Positions 1-9,215 are shown, counted from the first letter of the stretch. The stretch is 64,000 nt of DNA from Paraburkholderia sp. SOS3 (GCF_001922345.1 NZ_CP018811.1:930001-994000), one strand, 5' to 3'. The notes: generated from the letters alone by a model not told the origin. Numbers and translations: made by a program.

Positions 1-69
1 CCTAACATGTAGGAAACCGCACGAACGATACAATGGCGCCTTTTTTTCGGGCGAATCACAAGTTCGGCC

Positions 70-82
70 GGAATCCGATTCC
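70..82. promoter_or_regulatory. Perfect dyad just upstream of the permease start
   Basis: GGAATC-C-GATTCC is a perfect 13-bp inverted repeat ending five bases before the annotated ATG of the amino-acid permease. Its position suits a repressor site or a translation-blocking hairpin. No regulator is identifiable, and the role is inference. Confidence 0.3.
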
Positions 83-87
83 ACACC

Positions 88-1467
88 ATGGAGCGAGGCA
101 TCTTGCATAGTTCACCTCATCACGACGGTCTGAAACGCGGTCTGAAAAACCGCCATATCCAGCTGATCGCGCTGGGCGGCGCAATCGGCACGGGGCTTTT
201 TCTCGGCTCGTCGAGCGTGTTGCAGGCAGCCGGGCCGTCGATGATTCTCGGCTATGCGATCGGCGGATTCATCGCGTTTCTGATCATGCGGCAGCTCGGC
301 GAGATGGTCGCGCAGGAACCGGTGGCTGGCTCGTTCAGCCATTTTGCATACAAGTATTGGGGCGATTTTCCGGGCTTTCTGTCGGGCTGGAATTACTGGG
401 TGCTGTATGTGCTCGTGAGCATGGCGGAACTGACCGCAGTCGGCCATTACGTGCATTTCTGGTGGCCCGACGTGCCCGCGTGGCTGTCCGCGCTCGTGTG
501 CTTCGTCGTAGTCAATGCGATCAATCTCGCCAATGTGAAGGCCTATGGCGAAACCGAGTTCTGGTTCGCGATCGTTAAAGTGGCCGCGGTGATCGGCATG
601 ATCGTGTTCGGCGGCTATCTGCTGATCAGCGGCGAAGGCGGTCCGCAGGCATCGGTGACGAATCTGTGGCGCGACGGCGGCTTCTTCCCGCACGGTTTTC
701 ACGGACTCTTCATGACGCTTGCCGTCATCATGTTTTCGTTCGGCGGACTCGAACTGATCGGTATCACGGCAGCGGAAGCGGCGGAACCGCAAAAGAGCAT
801 CCCGAAGGCCGTCAACCAGGTGATCCATCGCATTCTGATTTTTTATATCTGCTCGCTTGCCGTGCTGCTTTCGCTGTATCCGTGGAGCCAGGTCGCCGCC
901 GGCGGCAGTCCGTTCGTGATGATCTTTTCGCAGATTGGCTCGAGCGTGACCGCAAATGCGCTTAACGTCGTTGTGTTGACCGCGGCGCTTTCGGTTTACA
1001 ACAGTTGTGTGTACGCGAACAGTCGCATGCTCTATGGGCTGGCGGAGCAGGGCAATGCGCCGCAGGCGCTGCTCAAGGTCAATGCACGCGGCGTGCCGTA
1101 CAGGGCGATCGGCGTCTCGGCTGCTGCCGCGTTCTCGTGCGTGATCGTCAACTATCTGATTCCGGCGAAGGCGCTCGATGTGTTGATGGCGCTCGTGGTC
1201 GCCGCACTCGTGCTCAACTGGGCGTTGATCAGTCTCACGCATCTGAAAACGCGGAAGGCGATGCTCGAAGAAGGGCAGACGCTTGTGTTCAGGTCGTTGT
1301 GGTTTCCGTTCAGCAACTGGATTTGCCTCGCGTTCATGGCGATGGTGATCGTCATTCTTGCGATGACGCCTGGTTTGAACGTGTCGGTAGTGCTTGTGCC
1401 GATCTGGCTTCTTGTGATGTGGGTGGGTTATCGGATCAAGGAGCGGCGTGCGCCGGTAGCGGTTTGA
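88..1467 (+). CDS. Amino-acid permease (APC superfamily, AAT family; AroP/PheP/ProY-like)
   Basis: The product is 459 residues with about twelve hydrophobic segments and short tails, the usual size for AAT permeases. The N-terminal GGAIGTGLFLGS signature (about residues 30-41) is the TM1 unwound-helix motif that binds the amino-acid carboxylate and amino groups. The conserved GLELIGITAAEAAEP stretch lies near residue 225. It should import an aromatic, branched or other neutral amino acid with protons across the inner membrane; the sequence does not settle the substrate. The ATG at 88 has no clear Shine-Dalgarno. A TTG at 103 has GAGG five bases upstream and could be the real start. The gene stands alone and is convergent with tRNA-Leu. 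Confidence 0.9.
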   Translation: MERGILHSSPHHDGLKRGLKNRHIQLIALGGAIGTGLFLGSSSVLQAAGPSMILGYAIGGFIAFLIMRQLGEMVAQEPVAGSFSHFAYKYWGDFPGFLSGWNYWVLYVLVSMAELTAVGHYVHFWWPDVPAWLSALVCFVVVNAINLANVKAYGETEFWFAIVKVAAVIGMIVFGGYLLISGEGGPQASVTNLWRDGGFFPHGFHGLFMTLAVIMFSFGGLELIGITAAEAAEPQKSIPKAVNQVIHRILIFYICSLAVLLSLYPWSQVAAGGSPFVMIFSQIGSSVTANALNVVVLTAALSVYNSCVYANSRMLYGLAEQGNAPQALLKVNARGVPYRAIGVSAAAAFSCVIVNYLIPAKALDVLMALVVAALVLNWALISLTHLKTRKAMLEEGQTLVFRSLWFPFSNWICLAFMAMVIVILAMTPGLNVSVVLVPIWLLVMWVGYRIKERRAPVAV

Positions 1468-1542
1468 TTGTTGAGGCGCGAAGCCGGTGCAGCGGGGGCG
1501 TGACGGGGAGCGGCGGGGAGCGGAGAAGAGAAGTCGGATGAC

Positions 1543-1627
1543 TGGTGCCCAGGGCCGGACTCGAACCGGCACGCCTTGCGGCGGGGGATTTTGAGTCCCC
1601 TGCGTCTACCTGTTTCACCACCTGGGC
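1543..1627 (-). tRNA. tRNA-Leu (anticodon CAA)
   Basis: On the minus strand there is an 85-base cloverleaf including an encoded CCA. The acceptor stem GCCCAGG pairs with CCTGGGC. The anticodon loop CTCAAAA gives CAA, reading UUG. A long variable arm (CCGCCGCAAGGCG) is typical of class II tRNA-Leu, and the T arm carries GGTTCGAGTCC. It lies between the permease and hemN. No integrase or attachment-site duplication is seen beside it. Confidence 0.97.
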
Positions 1628-1751
1628 AGGCCGTGCGGCGCAAAGCATGTTTCGAATAGACGAAGCAGACGAAACCGCGCGCAGTGAAGTCGGTGATTAT
1701 CGCTGAAAACACGACGGCCGGCAAGTTGGGCCTCCGCCAGGCGAGGCTGCG

Positions 1752-3164
1752 TCAAACGGTCCGCGAAAACTGCCGCAACGCGCTCCCGGCATGCTTGGCG
1801 TCGTGCTCGAGATACCGGTCGAACACCATCGCGATGTTGCGCACGAGCATCCGTCCGGCCACGTTCACTTCGAGCTTGCCGCCGCCTGCCGATACCACGG
1901 ACACGAGCCCGTCGTCCTCGAATGCACGCAGCCGCTCGAGCTCCGGCGCAAACGCATCGGCAAAGCGGATGCCATACGCCGCTTCGAATTCGTCGAAGCG
2001 CAGTTCGAGGTTGCACATCAGTTCGACGATGATGTCGCGGCGCAGCCGGTCGTCGGCGGTGAGGCGCACGCCGCGCCGGATCGCAAGGCGGCCCGCGTCG
2101 ATTGCCGCCGCGTAGGCGGGCAGGTCGGTCGCGTTCTGTGCGTACACGTCGCCGACCTTGCCGATCGACGATGCGCCAAAGCCGATCAGATCGCACGCGG
2201 CCCGCGTGCTGTAGCCCTGGAAATTGCGATGCAGCGTACGCTGCGCTTGCGCGCGCGCGAGTTCGTCGGTGGGCAGCGCGAAGTGGTCCATGCCGATATA
2301 CACATAACCGGCCTCGGTCAGGCGCTGCACGACGCGCTGCAACAGCGCGACACGTTGCTCGGGCGAGGGCAGCGTCGCCGGGTCCATCTGCCGCTGCATC
2401 TTGAAGCGCTGCGGCATGTGTGCGTAACCGAACACCGATAGCCGGTCCGGCGCGAGCGCGATGATCGTGTCGAGCGTGCGCTCGAAGCTCGCGACGCTCT
2501 GATGCGGCAAGCCGTAAATCAGGTCGACGCTGATCGAGTGAAAGCCGCTGGCGCGCGCCGCGTCCATCACGGACTGCGTCAGTTCGAGCGGCTGGATGCG
2601 ATTGATCGCGCGCTGCACGACCGGGTCGAAATCCTGCACGCCAAGGCTCAGCCGGTTGAAGCCGAGCGAGCGCAAGTGTGCGATCGTTTGCGGCGATGCT
2701 TCGCGCGGGTCGACTTCGATCGAGATTTCCGTGTCCGGCTCGGGACGCAGGCGGAAGTGCTCGCGCGTCGCAGCCATCAGTTCGGCCATTTCGTCGTCGG
2801 ACAGAAAGGTCGGCGTGCCGCCGCCCCAGTGCAGTTGCGACACCGCGCGCGACGTGTCGAAGCACGCGGCCTGCAGCGCGAGTTCGCGCTTCAACCGGTC
2901 GAGATACGGTCGCGCACGCGCGCGATTTTTCGTCACGACCTTGTTGCAGCCGCAGTAGAAGCAGACGGTGTCGCAAAACGGAATATGGAAGTACAGCGAC
3001 AGATCCGTGTGCCCGGCACCGGGATCGGCGGCCGCGCGCAGATAGTCCGCCGGGTCGAAGTCTTCGCGGAACTGCAGCGCGGTGGGGTAGGACGTATACC
3101 GTGGGCCGTTCGTGCTGTAGCGAGCCAGCAGATCCGGGCGGAACAGAGTGTCGGCAGTGTGCAT
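1752..3164 (-). CDS. hemN: Oxygen-independent coproporphyrinogen III oxidase (radical SAM)
   Basis: HemN decarboxylates coproporphyrinogen III to protoporphyrinogen IX without O2, in cytosolic haem synthesis. The product is about 470 residues (E. coli HemN is 457). The SAM-cluster cysteines are C64, C68 and C71, with C73 following (FCDTVCFYCGCN), exactly as in true HemN rather than the HemW paralogue. The GGGTPTFL motif and the N-terminal GPRYTSYPTA motif are also present. The frame stays open upstream, so the start is uncertain: ATG 3164 fits family length, with ATGs at 3185 and 3200 as alternatives and no strong ribosome site at any. No FNR box was found upstream. Confidence 0.93.
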   Translation of the reverse strand: MHTADTLFRPDLLARYSTNGPRYTSYPTALQFREDFDPADYLRAAADPGAGHTDLSLYFHIPFCDTVCFYCGCNKVVTKNRARARPYLDRLKRELALQAACFDTSRAVSQLHWGGGTPTFLSDDEMAELMAATREHFRLRPEPDTEISIEVDPREASPQTIAHLRSLGFNRLSLGVQDFDPVVQRAINRIQPLELTQSVMDAARASGFHSISVDLIYGLPHQSVASFERTLDTIIALAPDRLSVFGYAHMPQRFKMQRQMDPATLPSPEQRVALLQRVVQRLTEAGYVYIGMDHFALPTDELARAQAQRTLHRNFQGYSTRAACDLIGFGASSIGKVGDVYAQNATDLPAYAAAIDAGRLAIRRGVRLTADDRLRRDIIVELMCNLELRFDEFEAAYGIRFADAFAPELERLRAFEDDGLVSVVSAGGGKLEVNVAGRMLVRNIAMVFDRYLEHDAKHAGSALRQFSRTV

Positions 3165-3353
3165 CGTCGAGGTCCGGGGCGCCATGTGAACGGGGCGCAT
3201 CGTTCTTGATCGACCCAGTGTAAGGTTGCGGCGCGCTTCGACATTGCGTGAAAAGGTCGCATGCGGCGCAATGGCACAATGCGGGGTCGGGCGTGTGCCG
3301 CGGTTGACCGCGAGCGCCCGCATCAGGTCATGACGTTTCAGGAAAATGCAGTG

Positions 3354-3695
3354 ATGCTCGACGTTTCGCTGGAAGCAGCCGATGTTGCCGATCACGCGTG
3401 CCGCCCCGGCTGCGGCGCGTGCTGTATCGCGCCATCCATTTCGAGCCCGATACCGGGCATGCCCGACGGCAAGCCGGCCGGTGTGCGCTGCGCGCAACTC
3501 GGCGACGATCTGCGTTGCGCGATTTTCGGCAAGCCCGAGCGGCCGGCCTGTTGTTCGGGTTTGCAGCCGCAGGCGGAGATGTGCGGTGCGTCGCGTGCCG
3601 AGGCGCTCGTCTGGCTCGCGCGGCTCGAGCACGATACGCGGCCATTCATCGCGACCGCGACATCGGCCGCGACCACACGAGGAGAACAACAATGA
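3354..3695 (+). CDS. YkgJ-family cysteine-cluster protein
   Basis: A small cytosolic protein of about 113 residues carrying the YkgJ-type putative Zn/Fe-binding cysteine pattern (CRPGCGACC near the N terminus, then RCAQL, RCAIF and PACCSGL). It also has the [15 protein letters not shown] block found in this family. The biochemical role of the family is not established. ATG 3354 has AGGAAA eight bases upstream; ATG 3330 is the alternative and adds eight residues. Its stop overlaps the next start as ATGA, so the two genes are translationally coupled. It is divergent from hemN across roughly 190 bases. Confidence 0.82.
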   Translation: MLDVSLEAADVADHACRPGCGACCIAPSISSPIPGMPDGKPAGVRCAQLGDDLRCAIFGKPERPACCSGLQPQAEMCGASRAEALVWLARLEHDTRPFIATATSAATTRGEQQ

Positions 3696-4276
3696 CTCGA
3701 CCCGCTGCGCCGGCCAGGCGCCGCTTCCTGCTCGCGTCGGCTGCGACCGGAGCCGCCGTGCTGTCGCTGTCCGCGTGCGCGGCATCGATTTTTCCGTTCA
3801 TTCCGGACCACTACACGTTCTCGCAACAGCAGGTGCAGGACGCGGTGCAGCGCAAATTTCCGTATCAACGGACTGTTTCGCAGGTGTTCGACGTCGCGCT
3901 GAGCAATCCCGTGGTGGGCCTTCTGCCGGACACCAATCGCGTCTCGGTGCGGCTCGATGCGCGATTCGCGAGCCCGTTTCTCGCGCAACCGGTGGACGGC
4001 GTGTTCACGCTGTCGAGCGCGCTCGAATACGACGCTGCCAGCCGTTCGGTCGTGCTGAGGCAGCCGAGCGTCGACAACGTCGCGGTGAGCGGCGACGCGC
4101 AGGCCTACGCGCAGCAGATCAGCGCGGCAGCCGGGTTGCTCGCGACACAGCTGCTCGCCAACTATCCGGTCTACACCTTCAAGCCCGAGCAGTTGCAATT
4201 CGCCGGTGTTTCGTACGAACCCGGTACAATCACGGTCCTTACAAACGGCATACGCGTGCAGATCATCGAAAGGTGA
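3692..4276 (+). CDS. DUF1439/YceB-like lipoprotein with a twin-arginine signal
   Basis: A 194-residue predicted periplasmic lipoprotein. The N terminus reads [22 protein letters not shown], which combines a Tat-like RRxFL core with a lipobox (L-S-A-C, lipidated Cys near residue 29). The remainder resembles the DUF1439 family (YceB of E. coli), which has a lipid-binding-like beta-rich fold and no defined function. GGAG lies seven bases before the ATG. It overlaps the YkgJ-type gene by four bases. The start was chosen because the longer upstream reading frame lies inside that gene. Confidence 0.82.
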   Translation: MTRPAAPARRRFLLASAATGAAVLSLSACAASIFPFIPDHYTFSQQQVQDAVQRKFPYQRTVSQVFDVALSNPVVGLLPDTNRVSVRLDARFASPFLAQPVDGVFTLSSALEYDAASRSVVLRQPSVDNVAVSGDAQAYAQQISAAAGLLATQLLANYPVYTFKPEQLQFAGVSYEPGTITVLTNGIRVQIIER

Positions 4277-4371
4277 CGCACTCGCGGCCGGACGGGCCGC
4301 ATCTGCCGCATGTGCCAGTGCTCAGGCGACCCGTTGCGCTCAACGGAAATTAACCGCAATAAAGGTCGCCG

Positions 4372-5208
4372 ATGGACTGGATACTCACCTGCAAGGCGCT
4401 GATTCTCGGCGTCGTCGAAGGCTTGACGGAGTTTTTGCCGGTGTCGAGCACCGGGCACCTCATCATCGCGGGGCATCTGCTCAAATTCAACGCGCCGCAG
4501 GCGAAAACCTTCGATGTCGTGATTCAGCTAGGCGCGATTCTCGCCGTGTGCTGGGAATTCCGGCAGCGCATCTTCAATGTCGTGGTGGGCCTGCCGGTGC
4601 GCGCCGACGCACGGCGCTTCGTATTGAACGTGATCATCGCGACGATTCCCGCCATCGTGCTCGGGCTGCTGTTCGAAAAGACGATCAAGGCGGTGCTGTT
4701 CGCGCCGGTGCCCGTTGCGCTCGCGCTGGCGATCGGCGGCGTCATTATTCTTTGGGTCGAATCGCGCCAGCGCAACGGCAATGGCGTGCAGACGTTCATT
4801 CATTCGATCGACGACCTGCGCCCGCTCGATGCGCTGAAGGTCGGCCTCGCGCAATGCTTCGCGCTGATTCCGGGCATGTCGCGCTCGGGTTCGACGATTA
4901 TCGGCGGCATGCTGTTCGGGCTCGACCGGCGCGTCGCGACCGAATTCTCGTTCTTCCTCGCGATTCCGATCATGTTCGGCGCGACCTTCTACGAGGTCTA
5001 CAAGGATTGGCACGCACTGTCGGCCGATGCGCTGGGGATGTTCGCGGTCGGCTTCGTCGCCGCGTTCATCAGTGCGTTTGGTTGCGTGCGCTGGCTGTTG
5101 CGCTATGTCGCGTCGCACGATTTCACCGCGTTCGCGTGGTACCGGATCGGCTTCGGGCTGCTGGTGCTCGTGGTCGGCTACAGCGGCGGGTTGAGCTGGG
5201 CCGACTGA
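4372..5208 (+). CDS. uppP: Undecaprenyl-diphosphatase (bacitracin resistance protein)
   Basis: UppP removes a phosphate from undecaprenyl diphosphate at the inner membrane, recycling the lipid carrier for peptidoglycan and other surface polymers. The product is 278 residues and strongly hydrophobic. Both signature regions are intact: the Glu-rich [15 protein letters not shown] motif (residues 16-30) and PGMSRSGST in the second half. No clear partner gene lies upstream; 95 bases separate it from the lipoprotein gene. It is convergent with trmB, with only one base between stop codons. Confidence 0.96.
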   Translation: MDWILTCKALILGVVEGLTEFLPVSSTGHLIIAGHLLKFNAPQAKTFDVVIQLGAILAVCWEFRQRIFNVVVGLPVRADARRFVLNVIIATIPAIVLGLLFEKTIKAVLFAPVPVALALAIGGVIILWVESRQRNGNGVQTFIHSIDDLRPLDALKVGLAQCFALIPGMSRSGSTIIGGMLFGLDRRVATEFSFFLAIPIMFGATFYEVYKDWHALSADALGMFAVGFVAAFISAFGCVRWLLRYVASHDFTAFAWYRIGFGLLVLVVGYSGGLSWAD

Positions 5209-5209
5209 T

Positions 5210-6067
5210 TCAGCCTGCCGTCGCGCGGCGCCTGAAGATCAGATCCCACACGCCGTGGCCGAGCCGCAGGCCGCGGCGTTCGAATTTCGTGACCGGGCGA
5301 TAGTCGGGACGCGGCGCGTAGGCCTCCGCCGTGTTTTCGAGCGCGGCCTCCGCGCCGAGTACTTCGAGCATCTGCTCGGCGTAGTTCTGCCAGTCGGTCG
5401 CGCAGTGCAGATAGGCGCCCGGTTTCAGACGCGACACGAGCAGCGCGACGAACTTTGGCTGGATCAGCCGGCGCTTGTGGTGACGCGCCTTGTGCCACGG
5501 GTCCGGAAAGAAGATGTGCACGCCATCGAGGCTCGCGGGCGCGATCATCTGTTCGAGCACTTCGACCGCGTCGTGCTGAACGATGCGAATGTTCGACAAG
5601 TTCTGTTCGTCGATCAGCTTCAGCAGCGCGCCGACGCCGGGCTCATGCACTTCGACGCCAAGAAAATCGTCTTGCGGACGGCGCGCCGCGATGTCGGCCG
5701 TTGTCGCACCCATGCCGAAGCCGATCTCGAGCACGCGCGGCGCGCGACGCGCGAATACGGCGTCCCAGTCGGGCTGCTGTTCCGCGTAGGGCAGCACGAA
5801 GCGCGGGCCGAGTTCGTCGAGCGCGCGGCGCTGGCCCGTGGATACGCGGCCCGCGCGTGTGACGAAGCTGCGGATGCGGCGCATATGCAGGGCTTCGGAT
5901 GATGCCGCGTGCTGTTCGTCGGCCGTGGCGTGCGCACCTGCGGGCGTGCCAGCTGTGCCTCGCCCGGCTTCGTTGGCGTGGCTGTCGTTCGCGTCACTCC
6001 CGGATGGACGCGTGGAAGGGGCAGAAGGATCGTGCGGCAAGCCGGCTTCGTTCGGGTCGTGGATCAT
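5210..6067 (-). CDS. trmB: tRNA (guanine-N7-)-methyltransferase
   Basis: TrmB uses SAM to form m7G46 in the tRNA variable loop. The Rossmann motif [11 protein letters not shown] and the family motif [18 protein letters not shown] are present, and the C terminus shows the typical TKFERRG block. The first 60 residues are an Ala/Ser/His-rich extension without recognisable fold. An internal ATG at 5884 ([13 protein letters not shown]) would give a product of ordinary family length, so the annotated start may be too long. It is immediately convergent with uppP. Confidence 0.93.
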   Translation of the reverse strand: MIHDPNEAGLPHDPSAPSTRPSGSDANDSHANEAGRGTAGTPAGAHATADEQHAASSEALHMRRIRSFVTRAGRVSTGQRRALDELGPRFVLPYAEQQPDWDAVFARRAPRVLEIGFGMGATTADIAARRPQDDFLGVEVHEPGVGALLKLIDEQNLSNIRIVQHDAVEVLEQMIAPASLDGVHIFFPDPWHKARHHKRRLIQPKFVALLVSRLKPGAYLHCATDWQNYAEQMLEVLGAEAALENTAEAYAPRPDYRPVTKFERRGLRLGHGVWDLIFRRRATAG

Positions 6068-6326
6068 TTGTCGGTGGGTGCGAGGCGATCAGCGCGCAGC
6101 TTTAATCTTGAATTGGTATTGGGATCGGCACCGGTCGCGCCGTGGGTTTGCCGGTTTGCCGCTGCGGATTGAAGCACTGGATCGCCGCTCTGGGCCAAAA
6201 TGGGCCGATTGGCTAGCTGCGAGGACTGCACGGCTGATTGAGCGGAAGCAAGCAGCGGAAGCAAGCAGCGAAACCAGTACGCGAAACCAGGCGACGGCGC
6301 TTTGTGCCACGCCACGAACGCGGCAG
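6068..6326. other. Intergenic region with a short tandem repeat
   Basis: No gene is visible between the trmB start and tRNA-Gly. The only structure noted is a perfect 13-bp direct duplication, AGCGGAAGCAAGC, at 6241-6253 and 6254-6266. A shorter GAAACCAG pair follows it. Confidence 0.5.
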
Positions 6327-6401
6327 TGGAGCGGGCGATGGGAATCGAACCCACGTCTCTAGCTTGGGAAGCTAGGGTAATAGCCATTATACGACGCCCG
6401 C
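6327..6401 (-). tRNA. tRNA-Gly (anticodon CCC)
   Basis: On the minus strand there is a 75-base cloverleaf including CCA. The acceptor GCGGGCG pairs with CGCCCGC. The anticodon stem CTAGC/GCTAG closes the loop TTCCCAA, giving anticodon CCC, which reads GGG. The T arm holds GGTTCGATTCC. No integrase gene is adjacent. Confidence 0.96.
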
Positions 6402-6531
6402 GGAGCGCGCCATTTTACGCGGATTCGAGTGATTTACGCAAACCGCGGGCGAACGGCAAGCAAACGGCGCCGCGCGCCGCGCGTTGCGTGTAAAACCCGC
6501 GGTGGCCGACAAAACCGAAGCCGACCGCCGA

Positions 6532-7095
6532 TCAGATCCCGAACAATGTCAGCGACACCGCGGCGCGAGTCACCACCATCAGCAACACCTGCACAATCAC
6601 GAACAGCAGGATCGGCGACAGATCGATGCCGCCGAGACGCGGGATGATCTTGCGCAGCGGGTCGAGAAATGGCGCGGTCAGCTGATAGAGAATCGGCATC
6701 GCCGGCGAGCGCGGGTTCAGCCACGACAGCAGCGCCATCAGGATGGTCAGCCAGATCAGCAGGTTGAGCGCCCATTTGACGACGGTGAGCACCGCGACGA
6801 TCAGCAGCGACGGCATCAACGCGATCGGATCCACCCCGACGATCACCACCATCAGCACGACATAGACAATCGCCGTGATCAGCGTGGCAACAATGCTCGC
6901 CCAGTCGATCAGGCGCGCATTCGGCAAGATTTTGCGCAGCGGCAGCACAAGCCAGTTCGTGACCTGGAACACCGCGCTCGACACCGGGTTATACGGCTGC
7001 ATCCGGACGAATAGCAGCCATGCGCGCAGCAGCAATGCCGCGCCGAAAAGCGTGAAGATCGTATTGAGCAGAAAACGGGCGATATCGCCGAACAT
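6532..7095 (-). CDS. YggT-family inner-membrane protein
   Basis: A 187-residue protein with two YggT domains, each built from paired hydrophobic helices. The duplicated family motif is visible as NPVSSAVFQVTNWLVLPLRKILP near residues 36-58, and again as NPRSPAMPILYQLTAPFLDPLRKIIP in the second half. YggT proteins are linked genetically to osmotic and K+ stress and to cell-division loci in various bacteria, but no molecular activity is agreed. An AAGGAAAGGAC stretch precedes the ATG. It stands alone here. Confidence 0.87.
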   Translation of the reverse strand: MFGDIARFLLNTIFTLFGAALLLRAWLLFVRMQPYNPVSSAVFQVTNWLVLPLRKILPNARLIDWASIVATLITAIVYVVLMVVIVGVDPIALMPSLLIVAVLTVVKWALNLLIWLTILMALLSWLNPRSPAMPILYQLTAPFLDPLRKIIPRLGGIDLSPILLFVIVQVLLMVVTRAAVSLTLFGI

Positions 7096-7331
7096 CTTGT
7101 TGTCCTTTCCTTCAGTATGCGTCCGGCACAGCGCGGACTCGGCGCCAGTCCCGAATACGGGTTCCGGCGTGTGGTTGCGTCATATGATCCCATGAACCGC
7201 CGTTCGCGCCCCCGATGCGCCTGAACAGCAGCCGCGAAGTACAACGAAAAACGGCAGTAGAAAACGGCCGACAGCAAGCAGCGCGCGGTGTGCCGCGCCG
7301 TGCGCCCCGTACTGCCGCCGTCACTGCACGG

Positions 7332-7652
7332 TCACTTCGAAACCTTGACCTCGCTGATCATGACCTGCGGAGGGCCGCCATCGTAGTAATTCGGCACGTC
7401 GCCCAGCAGTTGATCGGCAACGGGCGTGAACGCCTGATAGAACGCTTCGGCCGTGTCGAACAGGAAATGGCCGACCGCGAAATACGGCGGCGCCGATCCG
7501 GGCTGCCCGCCGGTGACGCCGGCGTCGACCGACCAGCCCTTGAGTGCCGCGCCGAACAGCTTCGCGGCGAGCGGCATGTGCGAGCCGCAGTAGTAATCCA
7601 TATCGAAACGGCCGTCTGGCCGATACGCGTAGAACAGATAGACGTTGATCAT
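7332..7652 (-). CDS. EthD-family dimeric alpha-beta barrel protein
   Basis: A 106-residue protein beginning MINVYLFYAYRPDGRFDMDYYCGSHMPL, the classic EthD entry strand and helix including the conserved Y-x2-x-HMPL pattern. It ends with the ferredoxin-like last strand. EthD relatives are required for ethyl tert-butyl ether breakdown in Rhodococcus, but most homologues have unknown substrates or act as small barrel chaperones or oxygenases. No catabolic partner lies next to it. Confidence 0.85.
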   Translation of the reverse strand: MINVYLFYAYRPDGRFDMDYYCGSHMPLAAKLFGAALKGWSVDAGVTGGQPGSAPPYFAVGHFLFDTAEAFYQAFTPVADQLLGDVPNYYDGGPPQVMISEVKVSK

Positions 7653-8045
7653 TGTGTGTTCTCTCGTCGGTTGGTTCCGGCCTCGCGTGCGGCGGATCGC
7701 ACCGCACGCCGGTCGTCACATTATCACGGCTTACTGAACGCCTGCACTGTGCGGCGCCCCGCCCGGCACGTCTCCAGACACGATCTGCCGCATCGCGTGC
7801 TGTGCGTGCCACGTGGTGTGGCGATCTCTCATTTTCCGGCCGGCCAATGTCGTCGCAGAGCGCATTCAACATCCTAGTTGCTTTTCCGCCACGAGCGGCC
7901 GACGTGCCGAACAAACGTCGATGCCGCCACGGGCGCGGGCGACGCGCAGCGCCCGTCGATCTGCTCATTGCCTATCTATCAGGCATTTCCGGTGGTATCT
8001 GCCGATTTGCCGCCAAACAGGTAAAGTGATTCAAATGCCCCGTTA

Positions 8046-8076
8046 AATGCGCCGATTCCGACGGAAAGTGCGCATT
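8046..8076 (+). other. Nested hairpin in the 7653-8329 intergenic region
   Basis: The 677-base gap between the EthD gene and the small gene at 8330 contains no convincing gene. Within it AATGCGC (8046-8052) pairs with GCGCATT (8070-8076), and inside that TTCC pairs with GGAA around a GAC loop. The nested structure suggests a folded RNA leader or an operator. Further downstream, AGGAGG at 8217-8222 precedes a 17-codon reading frame (8224-8277) whose expression is doubtful, since its ATG is only one base from the AGGAGG. Confidence 0.3.
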
Positions 8077-8329
8077 AAAGCTGATGAATTGCAACAGTAG
8101 AGCAGTGCGGCGATGCTCGCAACGTCAGATAGCGAGCGCGGGATGAGCGGCGTGCGACGCGCTGTGTTCGCTGACGTACCGAAGCCTCGCATCGGCCCGG
8201 TTAAAAAGACGATTGCAGGAGGAATGGTGGCGCGAAAGATGCAGGCGCGAAATCTGCTTCACGTGCACCGGCAATGAACGGCAGTCCGTTGGCTTTTCCC
8301 TGGTTTGCAGTCAGATTCCGGAGGTCGCG

Positions 8330-8491
8330 ATGAGCATCTTTTCTTACCGAAAGCACTTGCGGTTCTTGACCCATTCCCAGCGCCGTCGCTGGTGGGATCA
8401 GAGAAAGCGGCTAACGCCTCGTGTGAAGATCAGTGGCGCGTATGTGCCGCCGAGCGTCACGCGCGAATTCACCTATGTGAAAGTCGGCTGA
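8330..8491 (+). CDS. Small basic protein of unknown function (53 residues)
   Basis: MSIFSYRKHLRFLTHSQRRR opens a 53-residue, very basic, Trp/Tyr-containing protein without a recognised domain. Support for it being real comes from a strong GGAGG six bases before the ATG and codon use like its surroundings. A 14-bp perfect hairpin starts one base after the stop, and a rho-independent terminator follows about 60 bases later. No function is assigned; RNA or DNA binding is possible from charge alone. Confidence 0.6.
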   Translation: MSIFSYRKHLRFLTHSQRRRWWDQRKRLTPRVKISGAYVPPSVTREFTYVKVG

Positions 8492-8492
8492 T

Positions 8493-8525
8493 CGCGAAGC
8501 GCGGCGACTCGCGCCGCGCTTCGCG
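8493..8525 (+). repeat. 14-bp perfect hairpin immediately after the small gene
   Basis: CGCGAAGCGCGGCG (8493-8506) pairs perfectly with 8512-8525 around the five-base loop ACTCG. There is no T-run, so it may act as a 3' RNA stabiliser rather than a terminator. Confidence 0.65.
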
Positions 8526-8551
8526 GCACCGCAGTATCTGGACCATACCTA

Positions 8552-8580
8552 TGCCCGGCTCGCGCCGGGCATTTTCGTTT
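8552..8580 (+). terminator. Rho-independent terminator of the small gene
   Basis: TGCCCGGC pairs with GCCGGGCA around TCGC and is followed by TTTTCGTTT. Confidence 0.8.
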
Positions 8581-8915
8581 CTGGCATCGACTGTGTGTCC
8601 GCCCATGCATGACTCGAGCCGACTGTGAGGCCTGCAGCGAATTTGTAATCAAAGATTACCGGCGCGCCGCGCCGCTTTGTTTGCAGACCGGTAAAGACGG
8701 CCAGGTTCGCCGTGCGACGCACGCAACCCCTTGATTTTCGAAGACCGGCGCCAACTTCGAATTTGTGTAGGGCGCGCTACATGAAACACTGCGCCGGCAT
8801 CAATTGCAATTTGCAACAAATGCATACGACCGCTTGAGGCCTTTTTCGTTAGATTAGGTATCAAGGATGTCGTTATGCGGCACACGGGCATGATGTGCCG
8901 CTCTGGAGAAAACAA

Positions 8916-9215
8916 ATGAAGAAGATCGCCCCGTTCGTTGTCGCCGCTGCGCTTGGAGTCGGCCTGACCACCGCAGCGCAGGCGCACGTTTCCGTCGGTA
9001 TCGGCATCGGCGTGCCGGTGGCGCCTGCTTACCCCGTCTACGCTGCACCGGCGCCGGCCTACTATCCACCGCCGCCCGTTGTGTATGCGCCGCCGCCAGT
9101 CGTCTATGCGCCGCCCGTCGTAGTCGGCGGCTACTACGGCGGCTATCGCGGTTACTACCGCGGCGGCCCGTACTGGCGGCACGGCTACTATGGCCACGGT
9201 TACTATCGCCATTGA
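8916..9215 (+). CDS. Exported Pro/Tyr/Gly-rich low-complexity protein
   Basis: A 99-residue protein with a clear Sec signal peptide (KK, hydrophobic core, cleavage after AQA near residue 23). It is followed by VSVGIGIGVPVAP and then repeats of PPPVVYAPP, ending in a Gly/Tyr/Arg/His-rich tail. This PXPV-repeat type is common as short envelope proteins in Burkholderiales, with no known function. GGAGAAAACAA precedes the ATG. It lies alone, with a strong terminator downstream at 9346-9393. Confidence 0.75.
   Translation: MKKIAPFVVAAALGVGLTTAAQAHVSVGIGIGVPVAPAYPVYAAPAPAYYPPPPVVYAPPPVVYAPPVVVGGYYGGYRGYYRGGPYWRHGYYGHGYYRH

Noticed and set aside
112..1572. Leftward 486-codon frame across the permease and tRNA-Leu
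   Set aside because: It runs through a tRNA gene and opposite a certain permease; composition is that of a complementary-strand artefact.
1543..1627. tRNA-Leu and tRNA-Gly as integration sites
   Set aside because: No integrase, no direct repeat of the tRNA 3' end, and neighbours are ordinary housekeeping genes.
3269..3285. TGGCAC resembling a sigma-54 -24 element
   Set aside because: No GC pair or TTGC at the proper -12 spacing.
3164..3353. Searched for an FNR box upstream of hemN
   Set aside because: TTGATCGA near 3205 lacks the second half-site, so no oxygen regulation can be claimed from sequence.
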